A DNA stretch of 64,000 bases from JBHJHP01 sp042219825. Lineage in GTDB: Bacteria; Bacteroidota; Bacteroidia; Bacteroidales; UBA5342. The first letter of the stretch is position 1. Each line of letters begins with the position of its first letter. A program made the position numbers and the translations under genes. The DNA lies in contig NZ_JBHJHQ010000009.1 of assembly GCF_042219825.1 (NCBI RefSeq), positions 1 through 64,000 on the forward strand, in the 5' to 3' direction. Positions 54,496-62,812 of the stretch are shown piece after piece. The notes under the pieces were generated by a model. It did no database searches. It was not told the DNA's origin and saw only the letters and a list, made by a program, of their open reading frames with translations.

Positions 54496-55271
54496 CAGGA
54501 TATTTCAAAAGCAATATTATTTTCTTTAAGCCTTTCGGCAATGGCAGTTAATTCTTCGCGACTGATTTTTTCAATGGAATTAACGGGTGTATCCCGCGAA
54601 ATTGAATAGATCATGACATATTGAGGGTGTATTTCTTTAAGCGCTTCTATCCAGGCATCGACTTCTATATTTGTTGTATTATCAAAATGATTCCCATTAA
54701 CTTCTCCGCGGCAGAACAAAGTTTGAATTATCAGCCTTCCGTTAAAAACCTTCAATTGTTGAATACATTCTTCAATCTTAAAATTTCCATTGGGATTATT
54801 AACCAGTTTCACTGTTTCTTCAATAATAGAATCCAGCTTTAGGATATTCATATCCACAAGATTCAACGCTTCAATCACATTCTCATTCCATATTCTTGTT
54901 GAATTTGACAGCACAGAAACTTTAGCTTCCGGGCAAAATTCATCCCGTGAAGCTATGGTATTTTTAATGATCTGAAGAAAATTGGGGTGTAATGTAGGTT
55001 CACCATTACCTGCAAAGGTTATAACATCAGGTGGTTGATTTGTATCCGAAAGCTCTTTAAGCTTTGCCCTTAATTCAACATCAATCTCATCTGCACCGGG
55101 TAACCCTCTTTTCTGTGGTATTCGTTGGTCGTTTAATCCACACTCACAGTAAATACAGTCAAAGGAACAAATTTTACCACTTGTCGGTAACAAATTTATT
55201 CCCAATGATGCACCCAGCCGCCTGCTCTTAACAGGTCCAAAGACAATAGAATCGAATAGAAAAGTTGCCAT
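54495..55271 (-). CDS. Radical SAM protein (COG0731-like)
   Basis: A 258-residue radical SAM enzyme with the cluster motif CSFDCIYCECG (CxxxCxxC) and the SAM-binding FAGNGEPTLHP. The compact N-terminal FDSIVFGPVKSRRLGASLGINLLP is typical of a family spread in Bacteroidota and Proteobacteria with unknown substrate. It sits directly before the glycosyltransferase, with one base overlap. Confidence 0.88.
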   Translation of the reverse strand: MATFLFDSIVFGPVKSRRLGASLGINLLPTSGKICSFDCIYCECGLNDQRIPQKRGLPGADEIDVELRAKLKELSDTNQPPDVITFAGNGEPTLHPNFLQIIKNTIASRDEFCPEAKVSVLSNSTRIWNENVIEALNLVDMNILKLDSIIEETVKLVNNPNGNFKIEECIQQLKVFNGRLIIQTLFCRGEVNGNHFDNTTNIEVDAWIEALKEIHPQYVMIYSISRDTPVNSIEKISREELTAIAERLKENNIAFEIS

Positions 55272-55333
55272 CTTACATTAAATTACTGCAAAAATAAAAA
55301 AGTAATTGATTGCAGACAGCAAATTTAAATACA

Positions 55334-55792
55334 TTAACCGATAGGGATTTCCCTTTTAAATCTTTGCTCCAGAGAAATAAAAGTCTCTGTAGCAGAAATT
55401 CCCTTAATGGCCTGTAACTTTTCGTTCAGCACATGTTTAAGGTCTTCATTATCTTTAGCAAATACTTTAGCAAATATTCCATACTGCCCGGTAGTGTAGT
55501 GACACTCAACAATTTCAGGAATCTTGCTCAGCTCCTCAGCAACTTCTTCATACATCCAACCCTTTTCAAGAAAAATACCGATATAGGTACAGGTTCTGTA
55601 ATTTAGTTTTTTTGCATCCACGTTATATCCTGAACCGGTTATAACACCCATATCTATCAGCCGCTGTACTCTTTGATGAATAGCAGCTCTTGAAACGCCA
55701 CACTGAGCGGCAACATCCTTGAACGGAATTCTTGCATTTTTTGTAATAATGCTAAGTATCTTTTTATCAAGAGAATCTATTTTTCCTTCCAT
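55334..55792 (-). CDS. Lrp/AsnC family transcriptional regulator
   Basis: A 152-residue regulator. An N-terminal helix-turn-helix (about 8-55, IPFKDVAAQCGVSRAAIHQRVQRLIDMGVI) is followed by the RAM/AsnC ligand domain (about 65-150, VECHYTTGQYGIFAKV). The gene is divergent from amt, with a shared control region holding repeated AAAATGTCA boxes. It may control amt or its own gene, which is inferred from position only. Confidence 0.9.
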   Translation of the reverse strand: MEGKIDSLDKKILSIITKNARIPFKDVAAQCGVSRAAIHQRVQRLIDMGVITGSGYNVDAKKLNYRTCTYIGIFLEKGWMYEEVAEELSKIPEIVECHYTTGQYGIFAKVFAKDNEDLKHVLNEKLQAIKGISATETFISLEQRFKREIPIG

Positions 55793-55831
55793 GATTCAAA
55801 TGTAATAATAAATAAAATACCAATTTGTAAA

Positions 55832-55863
55832 CAAAAGTAGAATTTATTATCCAAAATGACAAA
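55832..55863 (-). promoter_or_regulatory. lrp-like gene promoter
   Basis: The minus strand has TTTG (55860-55863), 20 bases of spacing, then TACTTTTG (55832-55839): a full match to the Bacteroidota TTTG-N19-21-TAnnTTTG promoter. Its upstream element overlaps an AAAATGACA box (55852-55861). Confidence 0.6.
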
Positions 55864-56032
55864 ACCATGCTTGTAAAATAAGAATCAATTTGATATATTT
55901 GCATCGACATTTCAAGACATTTGGAAACTAATTTGACATTTTAAAATCAAATTGTGCTATTTTATTCAAAATGTCACTATTTTTTGAAATTTTTCAACGA
56001 TTCTAAGGCCATTGTCTTGCAAAATGTCAAAA
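55852..56032. promoter_or_regulatory. Repeated AAAATGTCA boxes between lrp and amt
   Basis: At least four copies or near-copies occur: CAAAATGACA (55852), TTTGACATTTT (55932, reverse), CAAAATGTCA (about 55967) and CAAAATGTCAAAA (56020). Shorter GACATTT halves lie at about 55906 and 55916. The palindromic orientation and repetition suggest a regulator binding site; the regulator is not identified. Confidence 0.5.
55871..55901 (+). promoter_or_regulatory. amt promoter
   Basis: TTG (55871-55873), 20 bp of spacing, then TATATTTG (55894-55901). Transcription would start near 55908, leaving a leader of about 160 bases that contains three of the AAAATGTCA boxes. Confidence 0.6.
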
Positions 56033-56069
56033 CTGGGAAAACAAACATTAATAATAATTAAATTTTATC

Positions 56070-57407
56070 ATGAGCAAAATTAAACAACGTTGGCTTGTAA
56101 TATTCCTATTGCTTGTTGTTTCAGCGGTTTTAGGGGTAGTTTTCAACTTTGATTTTTCGCACACAGAAGGTGCAAATCTCGACACAGGAGATATTGCCTG
56201 GATGCTTACATCCACAGCACTTGTTCTTTTAATGACTCCGGGACTGGCATTTTTTTATGGAGGTATGATACATGCCAAACACATTATTTCAACCATGCTG
56301 CAAAGTTTTATTGCCATGGGTATTGTAAGTGTCATCTGGGTCATCTTCGGATTTAGCCTGGCATTTGGCGACAGCATTGGATGGGAAGGATTCGGATTAT
56401 TCGGTAACCCTGCAACTTTTTTCATGTTTCGTAATGTAGGAGGTGATCCCGACGGAGTTCTGACCACTACAATTCCTCTGGCGTTATTTGCAATGTTCCA
56501 ACTCAAGTTTGCGATCATTACACCTGCCCTGATTACCGGTTCATTCGCCGGAAGGGTGAGATTTGCTGCATACATGTTGTTCCTCACCTTATTTACAATA
56601 TTTATTTATGCACCACTGGCGCACTGGACGTGGCATCCAAATGGGTTTCTCCGTAACTGGGGAGTGCTTGACTTTGCAGGAGGAACAGTAGTTCATATGT
56701 CAGCGGGTTTTGCCGCCCTGGCAGGAGCAATTTTCCTTGGCAGAAGAAAAGACGCCAATAAGCCCATCCAACCCTCTAACATTCCGTTTGTTCTGCTGGG
56801 AGCCGGCATGCTTTGGTTTGGCTGGTTTGGATTCAACGCAGGTTCTGCTCTTGGAGCAAATTCCGATGCAGTACTTGCACTGGTTAATACCAACACGGCT
56901 TCTGCTGCGGCTATGTTGACGTATATTTTTTATGATGGAATTATGGGCAGAAAACCATCTGCAATGGGCGCAGCTGTTGGACTTGTTGTTGGACTTGTTG
57001 CGATAACCCCGGCTGCCGGATTCGTGAATGTAGGATCAAGTATTGCCATTGGTGTTATTGCTTCCATTGTTAGTAACTATGCTATTCACAGAAAAGAAAG
57101 AACCAACGTGGACGACACGCTGGATGTTTTCCCTGCTCATGGCATGGGTGGTATCTCAGGTATGATTCTGACAGCCGTATTTGCAAGAAATGTTGGCTTA
57201 ATTTATGGCGAATTCACAACTTTCCTTTATCACCTTCTGGCACTGGTCATTGTAGGTATATTTACATTTGGGGGCTCATACCTTTTGTACTGGATCACCG
57301 ATAAAATTGTACCGATGCGTGTGGATGAATACAGTGAAAAACTGGGTCTGGATATTAGCCAGCACGATGAACAATATGCATTTGAATACAAAAACTCAAA
57401 CGATTAA
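56070..57407 (+). CDS. amt: Ammonium transporter (Amt/MEP/Rh family)
   Basis: A 445-residue inner-membrane protein with about 11-12 helices, its N-terminal helix possibly a cleaved signal. Family markers are ALVLLMTPGLAFFYGGM, FAGGTVVHMSAGFAAL (pore histidine) and DVFPAHGMGGISGM (second pore histidine). It imports ammonium. No glnB/glnK PII gene is adjacent, in contrast to most bacterial amt operons. Confidence 0.95.
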   Translation: MSKIKQRWLVIFLLLVVSAVLGVVFNFDFSHTEGANLDTGDIAWMLTSTALVLLMTPGLAFFYGGMIHAKHIISTMLQSFIAMGIVSVIWVIFGFSLAFGDSIGWEGFGLFGNPATFFMFRNVGGDPDGVLTTTIPLALFAMFQLKFAIITPALITGSFAGRVRFAAYMLFLTLFTIFIYAPLAHWTWHPNGFLRNWGVLDFAGGTVVHMSAGFAALAGAIFLGRRKDANKPIQPSNIPFVLLGAGMLWFGWFGFNAGSALGANSDAVLALVNTNTASAAAMLTYIFYDGIMGRKPSAMGAAVGLVVGLVAITPAAGFVNVGSSIAIGVIASIVSNYAIHRKERTNVDDTLDVFPAHGMGGISGMILTAVFARNVGLIYGEFTTFLYHLLALVIVGIFTFGGSYLLYWITDKIVPMRVDEYSEKLGLDISQHDEQYAFEYKNSND

Positions 57408-57425
57408 ACTTTATACGATCAATGA

Positions 57426-57453
57426 AAGGCCCGGCAGAAATGTCGGGCTTTTT
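57426..57453 (+). terminator. amt terminator
   Basis: AGGCCCG pairs with CGGGCTT around GCAGAAATGT, followed by a T run. It is 19 bp after the amt stop and just before the MmcQ start. Confidence 0.75.
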
Positions 57454-57468
57454 TATACATTTGTATGT

Positions 57469-57819
57469 ATGAACACTGAGGAAATAAGATCATTTTGCCT
57501 TTCAATTCATCCATCCGTTACGGAAGATTTTCCCTTTGATGAATCTACACTGACATTCAGAATAGGGAATAAGATATTTGCATTGCTGTCACTGGATGCT
57601 GTTCCTCCAACAATTAATCTTAAGTGTGATCCGGAAAAGGCTATCAGGTTACGCGAAGAGAATAACCTTATTATTCCGGGTTATCATATGAATAAAACAC
57701 ACTGGAACTCGATAACTGATACAACCGAAACAGATGCGTCTCTGTTAAAAGAAATGATTTCAGATTCCTATACTTTGATCAAAAACTCTCTCCCCAAAAA
57801 AATTAAAGATAGCCTGTAA
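57469..57819 (+). CDS. MmcQ/YjbR family protein
   Basis: A 116-residue protein. The ATG at 57469 starts MNTEEIRSFCLS, the family beginning. The frame runs on upstream into the amt terminator. It has the MmcQ/YjbR pattern VTEDFPFDESTLTFRIGNKIFALLSL and NLKCDPEKAIRLRE, ending in the helix that holds DSYTLIKNSLPKK. The family may bind DNA by a double-wing fold. The stop overlaps the recO start by one base. Confidence 0.88.
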   Translation: MNTEEIRSFCLSIHPSVTEDFPFDESTLTFRIGNKIFALLSLDAVPPTINLKCDPEKAIRLREENNLIIPGYHMNKTHWNSITDTTETDASLLKEMISDSYTLIKNSLPKKIKDSL

Positions 57820-58529
57820 TGCTTTATACATCGAAAGCAATAGTATTAAAGAAAATCAGGTATTCTGACAATTCCTTTATCACCCATATGTTTACAGATG
57901 CACACGGGCATCAGACCTTCTTAATATCCAAAGGAAGCGGCAAAAATAAAAAGGCATCAGCACTGCTTTTCCCACTTACAATTCTTGAGATATCTGCTTA
58001 TCTTAATCCTAAAAGAGAAATTCAGCGCATAAAGTCAATGCATATTGAAACTCCGTTTCAATCAATTCCTTTTGATCACAGAAAAAGTGCCATAGCACAA
58101 TTTCTCTCTGAAGTATACTTTGAATGCATAAAGAAAGACATAGAAAACCACCAACTTTTTAGTTTTCTACAAACATCCATCGAAATCCTGGATATTATTG
58201 AACACAACATCAGCCTTTTTCATTTAAAAAATCTACTGGAGTTATCGCGACAGATGGGATTCTTTCCAACAAATAATTATTCAGACTTACATCCATACTT
58301 TAATATACTAAAAGGAAATTTTACAAACGTAAAAGATAACGAATCCATAGACAAAAAAATCTCATTTCAGCTTTCGCAATTGAATACATTCACGGATATA
58401 GAGAATTTCAGAACTGATATAAAATTCGATATCGGAGCCATTCTGAATTTACTGGTTACCTATTTTGAGATCCACTTAGAAGGATTCAAAAAACCCAAAT
58501 CCATGGATGTTTTCAGAATGCTGATCTAG
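57819..58529 (+). CDS. recO: DNA repair protein RecO
   Basis: A 236-residue protein with an N-terminal OB fold (TSKAIVLKKIRYSDNSFITHMFTDAHG, given in parts) and helical C-terminal half. No zinc cysteines are present, as in many Bacteroidota RecO. It helps load RecA on gapped DNA. It overlaps the MmcQ stop by one base (TAATG), so it is translated in coupling. Confidence 0.92.
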   Translation: MLYTSKAIVLKKIRYSDNSFITHMFTDAHGHQTFLISKGSGKNKKASALLFPLTILEISAYLNPKREIQRIKSMHIETPFQSIPFDHRKSAIAQFLSEVYFECIKKDIENHQLFSFLQTSIEILDIIEHNISLFHLKNLLELSRQMGFFPTNNYSDLHPYFNILKGNFTNVKDNESIDKKISFQLSQLNTFTDIENFRTDIKFDIGAILNLLVTYFEIHLEGFKKPKSMDVFRMLI

Positions 58530-58607
58530 AATAAGCAAAAATGTCATCAGTTTTAATAGCGGATCTTTTTAATTTCACTTACCCAAAATGCTTTTAAAAG
58601 GGAGGTA

Positions 58608-58638
58608 TTTGTTTTTACATTCAAATAGATTACTTTTG
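58608..58638 (+). promoter_or_regulatory. tRNA-Arg promoter
   Basis: TTTG (58608-58611), exactly 19 bp, then TACTTTTG (58631-58638): the full Bacteroidota TTTG-N19-TAnnTTTG consensus. The tRNA starts 31 bases further. Confidence 0.7.
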
Positions 58639-58669
58639 CCGGCAGGTTTAATAAACCTGAAATACACAG

Positions 58670-58741
58670 GGCCTCGTAGTTCAATGGATAGAATAGCGGT
58701 TTCCTAAACCGTAGATCCAGGTTCGATTCCTGGCGGGGCTA
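58670..58741 (+). tRNA. tRNA-Arg (anticodon CCU)
   Basis: The cloverleaf is complete: acceptor GGCCTCG pairs with CGGGGCT (two G-U pairs), D-arm follows TAGTTCAATGG, the anticodon arm GCGGT-TTCCTAA-ACCGT gives anticodon CCT, and the T-arm CCAGG-TTCGATT-CCTGG is perfect. The discriminator is A at 58741. CCA is not encoded (C follows, then AAAT). Confidence 0.96.
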
Positions 58742-59060
58742 CAAATAAATCATCAAATCTGCAAATTACTATTCCAATTTTAATACTTTGTTAACTAATT
58801 CGTGACAATCAAAGAAATAAGCAAGCTTTTTTATGGGGACGAACCAGTAAAAAGGGTTGAATTAAATGTTAAAAAACAGGTTTTGTATAATTTTTATGCA
58901 CCATCATTGTTTATATAACAAATAATTTACGTAATTTTAACACCTGAAAAATAAAAATTTTTTGGCGTAAAGAATATTTTAAAACTAAAATCGTTTCATT
59001 TGTAGTCACAAAAAATAAGTAGCATAAAATATGTAATGCAATTTAAACAGGACTACTATA
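58742..59060. other. 319 bp intergenic region before the T9SS operon
   Basis: AT-rich leader with no recognisable TAnnTTTG promoter and no gene. TTTCATTTG at about 58995 is the nearest approach to a -7 box. The GTG start of porP is at 59061, preceded by CAGGACT. Confidence 0.45.
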
Positions 59061-60098
59061 GTGATACAAAATTATACAGGTAAGCAAATATTAAACAAAC
59101 GAGAAAATGGTATTTTATACCATATATTGAGAGGCATCACAATTACAGCATTTTTGTTCTTTTTTAACCATCAGAACACAATGGCTCAAATGGATCCTCA
59201 GTTCAGTTCAAATATGTTTAATATCTTATCTTCAAATCCTGCAGCGGCAGGTAGAAATGGTCAAATGAATGTATTTGGTCTCACAAGGCAACAGTGGGTT
59301 GGTTTTATGAATAATCCACAGACATCTGTCTTTAATTTTGACACTAATCTCAAACTTTTTAAACAGGAAAGCGGTGTGGGGCTGTCTATAATTAGTGATA
59401 ATTTAGGTTTGTTTAACAATTTATCAATTAATTTTATATATTCGTACCGTAAAAGAATTTGGAATGGTGTTCTAGGAGCGGGAATTAACACTGGCTTTAT
59501 AAATCTTACCTGGAGTGGTGAAATTTATATACCCGATAAGGGTACGGAAACGGATTATATGACGGCGATAGAGAGTAGCACGAACGATTTAAAGCAAAAA
59601 TCGTCAGACACCAAATTTGATATGGGTTTTGGAGCGTTCTTTGATCATGAAAAATTTTATGCCGGTATATCAGTCAGTAGACTAACAAGGCCCGAGCTTA
59701 AACTTTCGAGTACTTCAAATGGAGTGTATTTCTTTTTCAACAGAGTTTATTATGCCACGGCCGGTTATAACTTTACAATAACTGATAAGCCTAAATATGA
59801 AATTAAACCATCCGTGTTTCTAAAATCAGACGGCATAATTTCTCAGGCAGACATCAACTGTAACGTTTGGTATGATAAGAAGTATTATGGAGGGTTGAGT
59901 TACAGGTTACAGGAAGGTTTTGTTGTTTTAGCCGGTATAAAACTTAAAAACGGACTTAACATTGGTTATGCATTCGACCTTACAACATCCCGTATGAAAT
60001 ACGGAACATATGGCTCACAGGAAGTGTATGTAAGCTATTCATTCGAGGTCGATATGAATAAACAATTAAGTAAACATAAAAGCGTTAGATTTTTATAA
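59061..60098 (+). CDS. porP: PorP/SprF-family type IX secretion outer-membrane protein
   Basis: A 345-residue protein beginning at GTG 59061, with a signal peptide (cleavage near TMAQ, residue 34). MDPQFSSNMFNILSSNPAAAG followed by LTRQQWVGF are the PorP/SprF signature, and the rest is a beta-barrel. PorP-like proteins link type IX secreted cargo to the outer membrane complex. The stop overlaps gldK (TAATG), which puts it at the head of the gldKLM operon. Confidence 0.92.
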   Translation: MIQNYTGKQILNKRENGILYHILRGITITAFLFFFNHQNTMAQMDPQFSSNMFNILSSNPAAAGRNGQMNVFGLTRQQWVGFMNNPQTSVFNFDTNLKLFKQESGVGLSIISDNLGLFNNLSINFIYSYRKRIWNGVLGAGINTGFINLTWSGEIYIPDKGTETDYMTAIESSTNDLKQKSSDTKFDMGFGAFFDHEKFYAGISVSRLTRPELKLSSTSNGVYFFFNRVYYATAGYNFTITDKPKYEIKPSVFLKSDGIISQADINCNVWYDKKYYGGLSYRLQEGFVVLAGIKLKNGLNIGYAFDLTTSRMKYGTYGSQEVYVSYSFEVDMNKQLSKHKSVRFL

Positions 60099-61822
60099 TG
60101 ATGACAAATAAGCCACATTTAGATATGAAAAGACTATTTGGTTTTACAGTTGCGGCAATTTTAATTTTACATCTCTCCGGTTGTAAAAACAACGGAAACG
60201 GCGAATTAATTGGTATTAATCAAAAATACTGGAGTGAACCGAATCCTTACGGTATGTTGTTCATTGAAAAAGGTTCCTTCGTTATGGGCCCGAATGATCA
60301 GGATGCATTTTGGGGATTCAATTCACAGAATAAAAATACCACAGTAGAATCATTCTGGATGGATGAAACTGAAATTACAAACAGTGAATACAAACAGTTT
60401 GTTTATTGGGTAAAAGATTCTGTCATCAAAAACTTCATTTTTGACAGAATTAAAGACCCTGCAACTGCATCATCCTACACCCAGTTAAAAAGTACACTGA
60501 ATATAAATGGAATGTCCGGTGGTGGTGTGATGTCTAATGATGATATTAAGATCATCGAAGACATCCTTGATTTATATGGTGTGGTAAGTACAAAGAGCAG
60601 AAATGTATTTCTAAAAACCAGAGGTATCAAAAGAATTCCGGTTATTAACTGGACCAAACCATTTAGTGAAAATAGATTCCGGACATACCTTACCAAACAT
60701 ATTCTTGACAGTCTGGATCAGATGGCTGGAGCCGGTTCGGGAAATCCGCCATCGACAGTAATACACGAAGTAATTATCCCCTATTATAAGAAGTTTTACA
60801 GAGAAGATCCTCTAACAGGTTTAGAGATTCAACCTAATTATTTTATTGGTTCTGAATTTAAAAGTGAATTATTAACCTATAGTTACAACTGGCTTGATTA
60901 CAGTCAGGCATCACTTGAAATTAATAAATTCAATCCTCTTACAGGTAAATTTAATGATCCGGCCAAAGAATTTGAGAAGAAATTCGGAAGGCCTCTTACT
61001 GATAGAGACACAGTAGATTTCCCTGAATATTTTATTCGCCAGCAGGTATCGGTAGTCGATCAGAATACCGGAGAAATAAAAAATGTTTCCAAATTTAAAC
61101 GCCTCTCTGACAGAAATGATTTCCAAATGAGCAAAACTATTCAGATATATCCTGATACGCTTGCCATTATGAGTGACTTTTCTTACTATTCCTATAACGA
61201 ACCAATTGCGAAAATGTATTTCTCTCATCCGGGTTATCAGAATTACCCGGTGGTTGGAGTTACCTGGGAACAGGCAAATGCGTTTTGTAATTGGAGAACA
61301 AACCTTAAAAATACTTTCCAGGCGCATACCGGAGAACCCAAGGTACAGGATTACAGGCTTCCAACAGAAGCTGAATGGGAATATGCAGCAAGAGGAGGTA
61401 AAAGAGCAGCCATGTATCCGTGGGGTGGTTACTACACCAGAAAGGCAAATGGCTGTTTCATGGCCAACTTCAAAACCGGAAGAGGAGAATATGTAGATGA
61501 CAACTTCATTTATCCTGCAGAAGTAATGAGTTATCCTCCAAACGACTTTGGATTATTTGACATGGCAGGTAACGTTGCTGAGTGGACACGTTCCGCATAT
61601 AAGGAAAATGCACTTTCATTTGTACATGATTTAAATCCGGATTACAATTTTAATGCGACAGCCTCTGATCCAGCCACATTAAGACGCAAGGTTGTTAAAG
61701 GTGGATCTTGGAAAGATATTGGATTCTTCCTGCAGTGCGGACAACGTACATTTGAACTACAGGATCAGGCCAGATCTTATATCGGATTTCGTTGTGTAAG
61801 ACAATTTATTGGTCCTTATTAA
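60098..61822 (+). CDS. gldK: GldK/PorK lipoprotein of the type IX secretion system
   Basis: A 574-residue lipoprotein (lipobox LSGC, Cys29). Family block NPYGMLFIEKGSFVMGPNDQ and the formylglycine-generating (FGE/SUMF1-like) fold are clear: PVVGVTWEQANAFCNWR, LPTEAEWEYAARGG and FGLFDMAGNVAEWT. FGE proteins need two Cys for activity; in GldK the fold is structural. GldK forms the periplasmic ring with GldN. It is cotranscribed with porP and gldL. Confidence 0.95.
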   Translation: MMTNKPHLDMKRLFGFTVAAILILHLSGCKNNGNGELIGINQKYWSEPNPYGMLFIEKGSFVMGPNDQDAFWGFNSQNKNTTVESFWMDETEITNSEYKQFVYWVKDSVIKNFIFDRIKDPATASSYTQLKSTLNINGMSGGGVMSNDDIKIIEDILDLYGVVSTKSRNVFLKTRGIKRIPVINWTKPFSENRFRTYLTKHILDSLDQMAGAGSGNPPSTVIHEVIIPYYKKFYREDPLTGLEIQPNYFIGSEFKSELLTYSYNWLDYSQASLEINKFNPLTGKFNDPAKEFEKKFGRPLTDRDTVDFPEYFIRQQVSVVDQNTGEIKNVSKFKRLSDRNDFQMSKTIQIYPDTLAIMSDFSYYSYNEPIAKMYFSHPGYQNYPVVGVTWEQANAFCNWRTNLKNTFQAHTGEPKVQDYRLPTEAEWEYAARGGKRAAMYPWGGYYTRKANGCFMANFKTGRGEYVDDNFIYPAEVMSYPPNDFGLFDMAGNVAEWTRSAYKENALSFVHDLNPDYNFNATASDPATLRRKVVKGGSWKDIGFFLQCGQRTFELQDQARSYIGFRCVRQFIGPY

Positions 61823-61857
61823 TCTTTATTATTCAGAAAAATTAATGCAGAAATATC

Positions 61858-62775
61858 ATGGGAATATTTAGTAAAATTTATAGTGGCGTTCAGAATGCAA
61901 TCTCAACCGATCAGGGTAAAGTAATTACGGGATTTGCATATGGTATTGGGGCATCTATTGTAATTATTGGTGCATTATTTAAGATTCTTCACCTTCAGGG
62001 TGCTGAAGAAATGCTAATGCTGGGCATGGGTACAGAAGCTTTTCTGTTTGCTTTGGGAGCATTTGAAGCACCGCATAAGGAACATGACTGGTCAGTCGTA
62101 TATCCTGAGCTTGCATATGGTCATGGTAATGAGCATACTCCTGTTGAAAGCACAGTAGCCCAGGGTAAAAAGGGTAATGCCGGGGCACAGATGGGTTCAC
62201 TGGGAGATATTAGTGGTCTTACTTCTGAGGATATCGAAAAGCTAAAAGATGGATTGAGTAAGTTAAGTAAAACAGCCTCGCAAATGAATGACATTTCAGG
62301 AGCCAGCATTGCGACAGAGAATTACATAAAAAATATTGAAAAAGCTGCAACCTCTGCTGATCATTTTGCAGATGTTCAGAACAAAGGTATTGAATCTATT
62401 TCTACGGCTTCAAATCAATTAATGACTGCCTACTCCAACTCAGCACAATCGCTGGAGAAAAGTATTTCGGATCTGGGAAAAGATTCTGCACAGATATCAT
62501 CAACTTTATCAACAGTTAGCGGAAATCTTACAAAAATAAATTCAGTATATGAGCTGCAGCTTCAGACAATCAACCAACAATTAGAAGAAGCAAAAGCAGA
62601 ACTTGCCGAAACTAAGAAGATCAACACGAATCTAGGTACTATAAGCAAAAACTATTCTGATTCGGTTGCAGATGTTGAAGCTTACAAAAACGAAGCTGCT
62701 AAACTAAAAAAACAAATATCAGACTTAAATGCCGTTTATGGCAATATGCTTAATGCTTTGAATATTGAATCATAA
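61858..62775 (+). CDS. gldL: GldL/PorL motor protein of the type IX secretion system
   Basis: A 305-residue inner-membrane protein. Two helices (about 22-42 and 53-70) with TGFAYGIGASIVIIGALFKI and LMLGMGTEAFLFALGAFE carry the conserved glutamate of the motor. The remainder is a long cytoplasmic coiled coil (about 115-295). Together with GldM it uses the proton gradient to power secretion and gliding. Gap to gldK is 35 bp. Confidence 0.95.
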   Translation: MGIFSKIYSGVQNAISTDQGKVITGFAYGIGASIVIIGALFKILHLQGAEEMLMLGMGTEAFLFALGAFEAPHKEHDWSVVYPELAYGHGNEHTPVESTVAQGKKGNAGAQMGSLGDISGLTSEDIEKLKDGLSKLSKTASQMNDISGASIATENYIKNIEKAATSADHFADVQNKGIESISTASNQLMTAYSNSAQSLEKSISDLGKDSAQISSTLSTVSGNLTKINSVYELQLQTINQQLEEAKAELAETKKINTNLGTISKNYSDSVADVEAYKNEAAKLKKQISDLNAVYGNMLNALNIES

Positions 62776-62812
62776 ATTTTAATACCTCATAGTAAAAGAA
62801 AAGAATTAGATT

